Positions 33,201 to 41,441 of a stretch of 64,000 bases of DNA are shown piece by piece (the first letter of the stretch is position 1; every line of letters starts with the position of its first letter). The stretch comes from JALOAT01 sp041685115 (GTDB lineage: Bacteria; Pseudomonadota; Gammaproteobacteria; Thiohalomonadales; Thiohalomonadaceae). The notes under the pieces were generated by a model. The model was given only the letters and a program-made list of their open reading frames with translations. It had not been told where the DNA came from and made no database searches. The translations under genes were made by a program, and so were the position numbers. The DNA is taken from contig JAWLGK010000008.1 in assembly GCA_041685115.1 (NCBI GenBank), positions 62,001 through 126,000 of the forward strand, written 5' to 3'.

Positions 33201-33735
33201 CCTTGCTCAGGAGTTCCGCCAGTTCCTGGCTGGTCTCGACCTGCTGGTTGGCTTCGAGAAGACGGGCCTTGAGCTGTTCGATTTCGACCTGGAGGCCGCG
33301 CAGGTGCTGACTGGGGTCCGGGGGCGGGAGAAAGGGGCCTGGTTTGAATTTTGGTCCGGCGGCACTGAAGGATTGGTGGAACCAGATGGCCAGTTCGCGC
33401 GCCACCCGCAGCCCGTCCATGGCCTCCTTGTGCTGGGTCCTGAAGCCGTGGGCCGCCTTGTTGCCCTCGATGCGCAGGGTATGGAACAGCTGGCGAACGG
33501 TCGGTTCGAGGCGGATCTCGCGGCTGATGCGGAACAACAGGTCTGCCTGGCTGGTGGTCTCGTCGAATTCGACGCCGATGCGGGCGGCAATTTCCTGGGC
33601 CAGGGCCTCGCCCAACTGGCGGAGCTTAAGCAGCGTGGTGTTGGGATCGGCCGAGAAGACCTGTTCAGCCGTCGAAGCAAGCTGAAAGAACAGCGGGCTG
33701 TGTTCTCTCAGAAATTCGAAATTGCTCGTCTTCAC
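30265..33735 (-). CDS. hsdR: Type I restriction enzyme endonuclease/translocase subunit HsdR
   Basis: The ATP-dependent translocase and nuclease subunit of about 1156 residues. GTG 33735 (VKTSNFEFLREH) is chosen because it follows ggaaggaacgcgg; a GTG 30 bases upstream has no ribosome site. An N-terminal helical domain (DUF4145-like, about 1-125) and a coiled coil (about 145-230) precede the HsdR nuclease domain (ADYVLFAGLTPIAVVEAKRE). The helicase motifs follow: MATGTGKTRTVIG (Walker A), IIVDEAHRG (DEAH box), GLTATPARHTTEIFG (motif III) and TTGIDVPAICHLVFLRRVRSR, then the GRATRR motif VI. The nuclease and helicase motifs all look intact. Confidence 0.95.
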   Translation of the reverse strand: MKTSNFEFLREHSPLFFQLASTAEQVFSADPNTTLLKLRQLGEALAQEIAARIGVEFDETTSQADLLFRISREIRLEPTVRQLFHTLRIEGNKAAHGFRTQHKEAMDGLRVARELAIWFHQSFSAAGPKFKPGPFLPPPDPSQHLRGLQVEIEQLKARLLEANQQVETSQELAELLSKEREEYAALAEQMDAEARVFEQIATEHEAALKQQQTEFEQRLKTLQDQQASQPKAVQAIGEATRRAGAGLALNEELTRILIDQQLEEAGWLADSRELTYAKGARPEKGKNKAIAEWPTIGKQAADYVLFAGLTPIAVVEAKRENVNVAGKIPQAERYAAGFKPTPDMRPAWEVEGRTIAWPNAHEGHYQIPFAYSCNGRPYIKQLAEQSGTWFRDLRDPSNLSRALHAFHSPAGLLDRLTRSREAAEERLKQEGFAYLELRDYQIKGIQAVEEALAQSRARCLLAMATGTGKTRTVIGLMYRLLSAERFNRILFLVDRTALGQQAIDAFNEAPLEQNMPLSKVYNIAELGDMAAEAETRVQVTTVQAMVRRIFQSDQPPPVDEFDCIIVDEAHRGYTLDQEMTEGELAVRDQAQYLSSYRRVLDYFDAVRIGLTATPARHTTEIFGKPIYTYSYREAVADDWLIDHEPPIRYETELSQKGIHFEKGEKVSAIDVRTGKVELAELDDELNFEVEAFNRRVITEGFNKVICAQLAEELDPFGDEKALIFCATDLHADMVKRLLDDAFKAVYGETYNTEAVQKITGASDKVDQLIRRYKNERYPTIAITVDLLTTGIDVPAICHLVFLRRVRSRILFEQMLGRATRRCDDIGKTVFRIYDPVDIYSALEEVSSMQPLVKDPDVTVAQLLQELTDPRSFDAPGSRPDTRHAHDALDDLNQKLMRLLRRAGKKAETRPDLKQKLAELEGLWGVAPAKLHQHLHALGPQQAGEFVRTHANLLNQLNEVAELLGSERRPVIYQGEDEFKSRTQSYGVSERPADYLESFNDFIRKQLNQSAALAVVVNRPKDLTREHLREVRLLLDQHGYTEAKLKTAWRNQTNQEIAASIIGYIRQAALGEALRPFDQRVHEAMQKIYAMRSWSTVQRKWLERLAKQLTHEVVIDGEFVNRAFATDGGAKQLDKVLGQQLEPVLHELADALWSQAS

Positions 33736-33765
33736 CCGCGTTCCTTCCAGGCGCCAAATGTTCAC

Positions 33766-34037
33766 AGGGGCACCAATATTACCGAACCTCGATGCCTGGG
33801 GACGGGATGAGTTGGGAGGCGAGATGCCAGCAAGGCAAATTCAATGACTTATCTCAACCAAAAGGGCGCTCAGGCCACAACAGAAACGCCTCGTTAGCTA
33901 CAAAATTGGGAACATTCATCGACTTGCCTATGGGCCCAATCAACCGGCCCTTTACTCCCACAAAACATCCCACGGGGGAACCGTCGATTTGGTCACCGAG
34001 CCATCATGGATTGAATCAGCGCTTCCTTGATCGACGA
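33766..34037. other. Intergenic region upstream of hsdR, no gene seen
   Basis: 272 bases between the hsdR 5' end and the disrupted DUF2231 gene. It is less GC-rich than its surroundings and likely holds the hsdR promoter. I found no coding frame, repeat or clear -35/-10 pair. Confidence 0.5.
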
Positions 34038-34503
34038 TCACGTGTCGTCTTCGATGACGCCGATCTTGTGGCGGTACGCCAGTTCACCGCCCGCCCAGCC
34101 GGTCAGCAGCAGCAGCGCGGTCATGGCGGCGGAAAGTACCAGTCCGGTCCCGCGCACGGTCTCGGTCGGCGCGTCCCAGGAGTACAACGTGCGTGTAAGG
34201 GCAAGCAGAAGCACCGCGGCGTTGCCGATGAAGTGGATCCAGGCCATGCGATGGCTGCGCACTTGTGGGAGGGTGATGAAATCCGTGAAGCCCACCATGG
34301 CCGCGGCGACGCCGGTCACCAGGCCGGCCAGGGCCAAATACACCGGATTGAGCCCAATAGGCGTCGCCGGTGCCGAGGAAGATGAGATCGGTCACCAGCA
34401 CGCCGACCAGGAAGGCGATGGGAAACGGCACGAGCATGGGATGCACCGGATGGCCGGCGAGGGTGACGCGACTTCTCACGGCCTTATGCGGGTGTGCCTG
34501 CAT
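34038..34503 (-). pseudogene. DUF2231-family membrane protein, frame-disrupted
   Basis: The first part (34503 down to about 34350) encodes MQAHPHKAVRSR, then VTLAGHPVHPMLVPFPIAFL and VTDLIFLGTGDAYWAQS, the typical DUF2231 start with two hydrophobic segments. The second part continues in another frame from about 34345 to 34038 (YLALAGLVTGVAAAMVGFTDF with further membrane segments, ending GGELAYRHKIGVIEDDT). Joined with a one-base correction near 34345-34350, they give a normal length protein of about 154 residues with four hydrophobic segments. It is either a real frameshift mutation or a sequencing error. Confidence 0.8.
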
Positions 34504-34668
34504 GTCTCACCTCGCCATTGGTGCGCGCATTCCTGGAGTCCAGTGTAGACGCGTACGGCGACGCGCGGCATGCGTCGGTGGGCGTGCAAGAAATGGCCGG
34601 CAGCAATTGGCCCCTGCGTCCTGTCTGGATTATCCTAGCGGCCTCGCGACCAGCCACCCTGTTCCCCC

Positions 34669-35616
34669 ATGCTGACTGCCTTCGCTCTGCAAGACCAGCG
34701 CCTCATCCAGATCCCGGCCGAAGAGTGCAGCGCCCGGATGAACAGCGCCTTATGGGTGGATCTGGTCGATCCGGATAACGAGGAGCGCGCCTTGGTGGAG
34801 GCACGCTACCGGCAGCATCTGCCCGATCCGGACGAGGTGGAGGAAATCGAGGCCACCGCACGGTTCTTCGAGGATCAGGACGGCCTGCACATCCACTCCC
34901 TGTTCCTGCACGACGTGCAGGGACGTCCGCGCAATTCCACCGTGGCGTTCACGCTTGGCGCGGAACGCCTGGTCACCCTGCACGATCATCCCATTCCGGT
35001 ATTCCGTCTGCTGCGCCTGCGCTCGCGACGTGAGGCCGGATTGGTGAACGATCCGCTGTCCATTTTCATGGCCCTGTTCGAGACCAAGGTGGAGGATCTG
35101 GCCGACGTCCTCGAACAGCTCTATCACGGGCTCGAGAAGGTCAGCCATCAGGTGCTCGAAGACAAGGAAGTGGATCTGGAAAACGTCATCGACAAGCTTG
35201 CCCAGCACGAGGACGTGAACGGCAAGGTGAGGCTGTGCCTCATGGATACCCAGCGCGCGCTTTCCTATCTGCTGCGCAAAGGCCGCCTCAATGCGGAACA
35301 GGCCGATCACGTGCGCGAGATGCTGCGCGACGTGGATTCCCTGCTGCCCCACAGCGCGTTCCTGTTCGAAAAGGTGAACTTCCTCATGGATGCCACCCAA
35401 AACTTCACCGCTATCGAGCAGAGCAAGATCATCAAGATTTTCTCCATCGCCGCCGTGGTGTTCCTGCCGCCCACGCTGGTCGCCAGCATCTACGGGATGA
35501 ACTTCCGTCACCTGCCGGAACTGGAGTGGGCCTACGGTTATCCCCTGGCCCTCGGGCTGATGGTCCTGGCCGGCCTCGCGCCTTATTGGTATTTCAAGCG
35601 CAAGGACTGGTTGTAG
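34669..35616 (+). CDS. corA: CorA-family magnesium/cobalt transporter
   Basis: A 315-residue homopentameric inner-membrane channel for Mg2+ (and Co2+/Ni2+). A long acidic and helical cytoplasmic domain (about 1-255) leads to two C-terminal membrane helices. The first ends in the selectivity motif YGMNF, and the second (YPLALGLMVLAGLAPYWYF) is followed by a basic tail KRKDWL. Length and motif match E. coli CorA (316). It is a single gene; the stretch 34504-34668 upstream holds only the promoter region, with no Mg-sensing leader recognised. Confidence 0.96.
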   Translation: MLTAFALQDQRLIQIPAEECSARMNSALWVDLVDPDNEERALVEARYRQHLPDPDEVEEIEATARFFEDQDGLHIHSLFLHDVQGRPRNSTVAFTLGAERLVTLHDHPIPVFRLLRLRSRREAGLVNDPLSIFMALFETKVEDLADVLEQLYHGLEKVSHQVLEDKEVDLENVIDKLAQHEDVNGKVRLCLMDTQRALSYLLRKGRLNAEQADHVREMLRDVDSLLPHSAFLFEKVNFLMDATQNFTAIEQSKIIKIFSIAAVVFLPPTLVASIYGMNFRHLPELEWAYGYPLALGLMVLAGLAPYWYFKRKDWL

Positions 35617-35966
35617 GGTTGCGCAGCATCCCCGCGCTCAGTTCCAAGCGCTGGGGATTCCCGGATTATGCTGCGCTTCATCCGGGCTACGTGACCTTCC
35701 CGGAATTCGTCATTCCGGCGAAAGTCTGAATCCATCTTCGCACCGGGGAATGGACCCCGGCTTTCGCCGGGTGACGCGCGGTGTGAGTGCCGTCGGTACC
35801 GTCACCCGCGAAGCGGCAGGAAGAATGTCACGCCGCTTCGCAACATGACCTTCTATGGGCCCTCTGCGCCTCTGTATTGGGCCGTTTTCTTCCTGGCCAC
35901 GGCCACTTCGCCTGGGGAACCGTCTAGCCTTTCTTGAGACCGTTCCGGTTTCTCGAGGAGCTGACC
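35617..35966. repeat. Cluster of palindromic repeats between corA and degQ
   Basis: 350 bases without a gene. It contains a REP-like copy (about 35660-35692, tgctgcgcttcatccgggct), an inverted pair around attccggcgaaag (35712-35724) and ctttcgccgg (35761-35770), a perfect 10-bp stem gcgaagcggc/gccgcttcgc (35808-35817 and 35832-35841), and a tgcgcctctgtattgggcc fragment near 35866 that resembles repeats at 45050 and 62785. Confidence 0.75.
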
Positions 35967-37352
35967 ATGTCAGCCGTGCAACGGTGGGCGCCCGCACTTC
36001 TGTTCTGGCTGACCCTGATGGGTCCCGTTGGATCGGCCGCCCAGGCACAGCCCGATTTCACGCTACTGGTGGAGCGCTACGGTTCCGCGGTGGTGAGCAT
36101 CAATGCCGAGGCGGCCGTCGGCGGCGGCTACGGTCAGATGCCGTTCCCCGAAGACAGCCCCTTTTTCGACTATTTCCGCCGTTTCTTCGAGACACCACCG
36201 GGCCAGGGACCACAGATGCGCCCGGAAGTGTCCATGGGTTCGGGCTTCATCATCTCCCAGGACGGCTTCATCATCACCAACGCCCACGTGCTGGAAGGCG
36301 CCAGGACGGTCAGCATCGGCCTGCACGACCAGCGCGAACTGAAGGCCGAGGTTATCGGCATCGACCAGCCCACCGACATCGCCCTGCTCAAGGTGGATGC
36401 GCGCAACCTGCCGGTGGTGCGGCTCGGCGATTCCAACCGGCTGCGTGTGGGCCAATGGGTGCTTGCCATCGGCTCACCGTTCGGCCTCGAACAGACCGCA
36501 ACGCAAGGCATCATCAGCGCCCTGGGCCGTGCCCTGCCCGGTGATTCCTACGTACCCTTCATCCAGACCGACGCCGCTGTGAACCCGGGCAATTCCGGCG
36601 GACCGCTGTTTGATCTGGATGGGCGGGTGATCGGCGTGAACTCGCAGATCTACAGCAACAGCGGCGGCTACATGGGCGTTTCATTCGCCATCCCGGTCAA
36701 TGTGGCCATGGACGTGGTCGAGCAGCTCAAGACCACCGGCAAGGTGGAACGCGGCTGGCTGGGTGTGCTGGTGCAGGATGTCACGCCGGACCTGGCCAAA
36801 TCCTTCGGCCTGCAGCAGGCACAGGGTGCATTGGTCAGTCGCGTGCTCGAAAAAGGTCCCGCCGACAATGCCGGCATCGAGGTGGGTGATGTGATCACCG
36901 CCTACAACGGCAAACCGATCCGCCGTTCCAGCGATCTCCCGCCGCTGGTGGCGCGCACCCGCCCCGGCCAAACAGCCACGCTGACGGTGGTGCGTCAGGG
37001 CAAGCCCCGCGACGTGCAACTCACGGTGGAACAGCTGCCTGAAGCGCCCGAAGCGCAGGCACCCACGGCGCCGCCGCCGGGGCGGCTGGGCATCACGGTG
37101 GGACCGCTGCCACCGGCGCTCGCCGGCGAGATGCAGGGCGTGCTGGTGCTCGGTGTCGGCGACGGCCCGGCAGTACGTGCGGGGATCCGCGAGGGCGACA
37201 TCATTCAGCGCATCGACAACACCGCCGTGAAGAGCCCCGAGGAATTCGAGCAGCTGGTGGCCAAACTGCCGGCAGAACAACCCATCCCGGTGCTCATCGC
37301 CCGCGACGGCGACAGCTACTTCGTCACCCTCACCCTGCCGCCCCATCCGTGA
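35967..37352 (+). CDS. Periplasmic serine endoprotease, DegQ/DegP-like (HtrA family)
   Basis: A 461-residue exported protease-chaperone for misfolded periplasmic proteins. ATG 35967 (MSAVQRWAPALLFW) is preferred over an in-frame start 33 bases upstream because it follows gaggag and gives a clean signal peptide ending AAQAQ. The catalytic triad is H107 (TNAHVLEG), D137 (PTDIALLKV) and S210 (GNSGGPLFD). Two PDZ domains follow (about 265-355, GWLGVLVQDV; and 375-460, LGITVGPLPP). Domain order is that of DegP/DegQ. The stop codon lies at the left edge of a duplicated 189-bp segment. Confidence 0.94.
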   Translation: MSAVQRWAPALLFWLTLMGPVGSAAQAQPDFTLLVERYGSAVVSINAEAAVGGGYGQMPFPEDSPFFDYFRRFFETPPGQGPQMRPEVSMGSGFIISQDGFIITNAHVLEGARTVSIGLHDQRELKAEVIGIDQPTDIALLKVDARNLPVVRLGDSNRLRVGQWVLAIGSPFGLEQTATQGIISALGRALPGDSYVPFIQTDAAVNPGNSGGPLFDLDGRVIGVNSQIYSNSGGYMGVSFAIPVNVAMDVVEQLKTTGKVERGWLGVLVQDVTPDLAKSFGLQQAQGALVSRVLEKGPADNAGIEVGDVITAYNGKPIRRSSDLPPLVARTRPGQTATLTVVRQGKPRDVQLTVEQLPEAPEAQAPTAPPPGRLGITVGPLPPALAGEMQGVLVLGVGDGPAVRAGIREGDIIQRIDNTAVKSPEEFEQLVAKLPAEQPIPVLIARDGDSYFVTLTLPPHP

Positions 37353-38258
37353 TCGCCGCGGGCGGAGGAAAAGCATTTGAGAAAAAGCATTAACCACGGG
37401 GAACACGGGGGACACGGGGGGAAAGAATTGATTGGTTGTGGGAGCGGGCTTCTGCTTGCGACGGCCGACAATGCCCCTTTCGTCTTGCGACCTCATGACC
37501 GCGAATACCGGCTTCGTCACGTTCACGCTGCTGCCCTCGTGATCGCCGCGGGCGGGGGGAAAAGCATTAAGAGAAATGCATTAACCACGGGGGACACGGG
37601 GAAAGAATTCGACTGGTTGTGGGAGCAGGCTTCTGCTTGCGACGGCCGACAATGTTCCTTTTCTTCCTGCGACCTCAGCCACGAATACCGGAGCGTGCCA
37701 AGAACTATCGCGGCCTGAGGCCGCTCCTACAAAAAAAAGGAGGCTCTTCCGCAGAGTTTATGGGTACCCGTTGGGAGCATGCGTTCATAGCGGCATGATT
37801 GCGCTGTGGTTTCGAACTCAACAAGGGCTCTTCTTCTGAGGGCGAGAAATTATCAGAAGGTCTGACGATAGATAGACGGGGAACGAAGCGTCCCCTCTCC
37901 CTCCGGGAGAGGGCCAGGGAGAGGGGATCGAAACTGTGCGATGTTCGCACTCGCAGGCTGCGCCGGGTAGAGAGTTAGAAGTCCAAGTGCCAGTGATGAT
38001 GCAGGCGGCGTACTGATTGAAGCCCCCTCTCCCCAACCCTCTCCCGAAGGGAGAGGGGGTAAGAAGGCTGGTGCCATGGCAAAAAAGTGACTAAGAGACA
38101 GCCCGGAGGGAGAAGAGCGTTCCGTGAGGGAGCCCGTGGAAACGTGACCAGTTTCTCCCGGAAGGAACGGGGCACTCAGGGCCACCCACAAATTCTGCGG
38201 AGGAGCCAAAAAGGATTTACCCCGCGTTCACCGTGGTTGATGCCTTTTTCTTCTCAAC
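37350..38258. repeat. Repeat-rich spacer with a 189-bp direct duplication and two hairpin elements
   Basis: No gene in about 900 bases. A segment starting gtgatcgccgcgggcgg at 37350 is repeated at 37539 (offset 189). Both copies carry aaaagcatt, the ttaaccacgggg repeat, ggttgtgggagc and ggcttctgcttgcgacggcc, and diverge after about 37530/37700. Pyrimidine/purine hairpins occur at 37892-37926 (11-bp stem) and 38037-38057 (9-bp stem). A degraded inverted copy of the cacgggg repeat lies near 38221-38252. Confidence 0.8.
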
Positions 38259-39743
38259 TCAGGATTCATTGAGGCGGTCGTAGATTTCCGTCATGCGGTG
38301 CAGGCGGCCGGCCAGGCCCGCCGGGACCTGGTCCCAGGTGAAGCGCCACTGCCAGTTGCCGTTTTCCGTGCCCGGCGTGTTCATGCGGTGTTCCTCGCCG
38401 AGGCCGAGGATGTCCTGCATGGGGACCACCGCCATGCGCGCCACCGATTGATAGGCGGCGATGATCAAGGGCCAGGGCATGGGTTCGCAGGGGCGTCCCA
38501 GGTATTCCAGTACGTAGTCACGCTGGGCCACATCCAGGCCGGTGTACCAGCCGAGGGTGCAATTGTTGTCGTGGGTGCCCGTGTACACCACGCAATTCTC
38601 CTCGTGATGGTGGGGCAGGTAGGGATTGGTGGGGCCGCCGTCGAAGGCGAACTGCAGGATCTTCATGCCCGGCAGCGCCCATTTGGTGCGCAGCGCGTCC
38701 ACTTCCTCGGTGATGATGCCGAGGTCTTCGGCGACCACCGGCAGCGGATCGAAACGCTGGTGCAATGCCTCGAACAGGGCATCGCCCGGCGCCTTCACCC
38801 AACGGCCCTTGATGGCGGTTTCTTCGCTGGCCGGCACTTCCCAATAGGATTCGAAGCCGCGGAAATGATCCACGCGGACCAGGTCGAACAGGTCGATCTG
38901 ACTTTCCATACGCTGCAGCCACCAGGCGAAACCGTCGGCCTCCATGGCCTGCCAGTCGTAGTGCGGGTTGCCCCAGCGCTGCCCGGTGGCCGAGAAATAA
39001 TCCGGCGGCACGCCGGCCACCACGACGGGATGGCCCTGCGCGTCCAGTTGGAAAAATTCGCGCTGCGCCCACACGTCGGCGCTGTCGTGAGCGACGAAAA
39101 TGGGCATGTCGCCGAACAGAATGATGCCTTGCTGATGGGCATAGGCCTTCAGGGTGTGCCATTGGCGATAGAAGACGAATTGCTCGAAACGCACATCTTC
39201 CACCGCGCTGGCATGCGTGCGGTGCGCCTCGGCAAGGGCGGCCGGAGCACGGTCGCGCAGCGGGGCCGGCCAGTCGGTCCAGGCCGCCTGGTGGTAGGCG
39301 GCCTTGAGCGCCGAATACAGGGCGAAGTCGTTCAGCCAGTGCTCGTTGGCCTGCTTGAAGCGGGCAAACTCCATTCCTTCGGTGGAGTCATTGCGCTTGC
39401 GAAACAGCGCGTGGGCATGGCGCACGAGATCGAGACGCGCGTCCACGCCAGGCCGCGGGTCCGCGTCGAGCCATCCCCAGCTGCGCAAGGTGTCCACGCT
39501 GATGAGATGAGGGTTGCCCGCGTGCGCCGAAAAGCACTGGTACGGCGAACCGCCGTTGGTGGGGCCGAGCGGCAGCAGCTGCCACACACTGAAACCGGCG
39601 GCGGCAAGAAAGTTGATGAAGTTGTAGGCCTCGGCGCCTAGATCACCGTTGCCCCACGGGCCCGGCAGGGAGGTCGGGTGCAACAACAGGCCGGCACGCC
39701 GGCGCATGAGTGGGCTGTGCTCGCTGGCGCGTCGACGATCCAA
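38259..39743 (-). CDS. malQ: 4-alpha-glucanotransferase (amylomaltase), GH77
   Basis: Transfers glucan segments between malto-oligosaccharides, here probably in glycogen turnover. The 494-residue product has RRRAGLLLHPTSLPGPWGNGDLG near the N-terminus and FSVWQLLPLGPTNGGSPYQCFSA. The GH77 catalytic region follows (VRVDHFRGFESYW with the nucleophile Asp, VVAEDLGIITEEVDALR, and the stabiliser Asp in TGTHDNN). TTG 39743 directly follows the GH57 stop and has an aggag site; ATG 39707 is an alternative that fits the family start. Same strand as the GH57 gene and glgC. Confidence 0.95.
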   Translation of the reverse strand: MDRRRASEHSPLMRRRAGLLLHPTSLPGPWGNGDLGAEAYNFINFLAAAGFSVWQLLPLGPTNGGSPYQCFSAHAGNPHLISVDTLRSWGWLDADPRPGVDARLDLVRHAHALFRKRNDSTEGMEFARFKQANEHWLNDFALYSALKAAYHQAAWTDWPAPLRDRAPAALAEAHRTHASAVEDVRFEQFVFYRQWHTLKAYAHQQGIILFGDMPIFVAHDSADVWAQREFFQLDAQGHPVVVAGVPPDYFSATGQRWGNPHYDWQAMEADGFAWWLQRMESQIDLFDLVRVDHFRGFESYWEVPASEETAIKGRWVKAPGDALFEALHQRFDPLPVVAEDLGIITEEVDALRTKWALPGMKILQFAFDGGPTNPYLPHHHEENCVVYTGTHDNNCTLGWYTGLDVAQRDYVLEYLGRPCEPMPWPLIIAAYQSVARMAVVPMQDILGLGEEHRMNTPGTENGNWQWRFTWDQVPAGLAGRLHRMTEIYDRLNES

Positions 39744-41441
39744 TCAGGACTCCTGACCCCGGCGCATGATGCCGCCCATCTGCGGAGAGCCGCCGCCCTG
39801 GGAAATGGGCCGGGTGAGTGAGTCGGGCGACTCTTCCCCGATGAGTCGATAGAGATCGGCCAGGTGCATGCGGTAAAGGCGTTCGAAGTCGCGCACGGAA
39901 TCGGGAGGATTATAGTCGCCGAACCACCAGAACCAATCGGATCCCTCACAGATGGCGAGCTGGCGTTCGGCCCGCGTGAGGCGCTCACCGGTGAGCCGGC
40001 CGGATGTCACTGCCGCGTCGAAGGCGCGCTTGGCCTCGCCGAGCAGGTCCCAGCCACGGTTCTTGTCGCGTTCGCCGATCCAGGTGGAGAACGTACCGTA
40101 CACCCAGCTGCCCGCCACGAGGTGCGGCAGTTCGGCAGCCTTGGGGCGACCCGCCAGAAACTCGCTGAAGGTGGTCAGCTTGAATTTTGGATGATCCGCC
40201 AGGCGACGGTACAACGCGGTGAGGAAGTGATAACCGTTTTCCGGGTAATACTCCCAGGCATTCTCGCCGTCGAGAATGATGGACACCACGCGCCCAGGCT
40301 CGCTGGCGCAGGCCTTGTCGATGTTCTCCAGGTGGTGCACGAGATTGTTCACGGCGTCGTCTGCGTGCCAATCCGCATAGCTGAAGCCGATGAGATCGGA
40401 CAGGCCGTCGTCGCGGAAAAAGCAGTCGATCTCGGCACCCGTCACGCGATAGGCGTGATGGATGCACTGGAGATTTTCCATGCCTGCGCGGTGCAGGCTG
40501 TTGCGCAGCACGCCGCCGCCGGTGCCCGCCCACTGGAAGCCGGCCTCCGCAAGGACCTTCAGGGTCGCGTCGCTCACACTACCTTCGGCGGGCCAGCAAC
40601 CGATTGGGCGGAAACCGAAGTGGGACTCGAAAACCCGCAGTCCTTCTTCCACGTGCCAGCGCGCCCGCTCCGTACCACCGGGATAGGCGTTGAGCAGCGG
40701 CAGGGTAGCGTCGGGCATGGCCTCGTGCGCCGACTGCAGGTCCAGCAGCAGCGGCAGGATGGGGTGGGCGTAGGGCGTAACTGAAAGTTCGATCTGTCCT
40801 TGCTCGGCGAGGGTGCGATAGCGGGGCAGCACGCTCTCGATGAGTTCGCCGATCACCTCCAGCAAGGTGCGCCGATCATGTTGTGTAAACATGCGTCGCT
40901 TGGCTACGAGGGTGTGTACCCGGGCGTCGTCGCGCCGCACGGTCTCGCCCAGCCAAGCGAGGTGATACCAGACCAGCAGGTCGACGAGGAACTGCTCGTC
41001 GAAATAGAGCACCGCCTGGGTGTTGTTGACCACGCAGTCCGCCATGTCGGCGAGCAGCTGGTAGGCAGGAAAACGGTCGATCAGACGCTTGCGGTTGGCA
41101 CGCAGGCAGGCCTTGACCAGCGTCGCGCGCGGCTCCGCCTCGGTCGGCAGCGCCGACATCACCAAGGCCGCGAGCAGCGGATCGCGCAGTCCCTTACCGT
41201 CCCGGAGGAAGTCGCGGATCTGTTGCGCGTAGTCGTCGAGTTGTTCGAGCAGGATCGGCGCGAAGTTCACCACCGCGCGCGCCTCGGGCACCTCCGCGAT
41301 GATCGCCGCCATGTCCACGTAGTCTTTGATGGCGTGCAGATAAGTCCACGGCAGCTGGTAGTTCCCGCCCTCCCGTTCCTGATAGTAGGGCTGGTGCATG
41401 TGCCAGCACAGCACCACCGGCAGACGACCGTCATCGGACAT
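39744..41441 (-). CDS. Glycoside hydrolase family 57 enzyme (amylase/branching type)
   Basis: A 565-residue GH57 protein acting on alpha-glucans. The N-terminus VVLCWHMHQPYYQEREGG is the first conserved GH57 region. GCWPAEGSVSD carries the likely catalytic Glu, and further downstream are FFRDDGLSDLIGFSY with the probable second acidic residue and VSIILDGENAWEYYPENGYHFLTALY. Bacterial relatives sit in glycogen clusters, as here between malQ and glgC. The exact activity (amylase, 4-alpha-glucanotransferase or branching) cannot be fixed by eye. A separate GH13 GlgB is present, so branching is not the most likely role. It overlaps the glgC end by 11 bases. Confidence 0.88.
   Translation of the reverse strand: MSDDGRLPVVLCWHMHQPYYQEREGGNYQLPWTYLHAIKDYVDMAAIIAEVPEARAVVNFAPILLEQLDDYAQQIRDFLRDGKGLRDPLLAALVMSALPTEAEPRATLVKACLRANRKRLIDRFPAYQLLADMADCVVNNTQAVLYFDEQFLVDLLVWYHLAWLGETVRRDDARVHTLVAKRRMFTQHDRRTLLEVIGELIESVLPRYRTLAEQGQIELSVTPYAHPILPLLLDLQSAHEAMPDATLPLLNAYPGGTERARWHVEEGLRVFESHFGFRPIGCWPAEGSVSDATLKVLAEAGFQWAGTGGGVLRNSLHRAGMENLQCIHHAYRVTGAEIDCFFRDDGLSDLIGFSYADWHADDAVNNLVHHLENIDKACASEPGRVVSIILDGENAWEYYPENGYHFLTALYRRLADHPKFKLTTFSEFLAGRPKAAELPHLVAGSWVYGTFSTWIGERDKNRGWDLLGEAKRAFDAAVTSGRLTGERLTRAERQLAICEGSDWFWWFGDYNPPDSVRDFERLYRMHLADLYRLIGEESPDSLTRPISQGGGSPQMGGIMRRGQES

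Noticed and set aside
24940..33735. Integrated phage or genomic island with attachment sites
   Set aside because: The tRNA is intact and adjacent to accessory genes, but no integrase, phage gene or repeated tRNA 3' end was seen by eye.
35617..35966. Magnesium-responsive leader or riboswitch near corA
   Set aside because: This stretch is downstream of corA; upstream of corA (34504-34668) no riboswitch-like structure was recognised.
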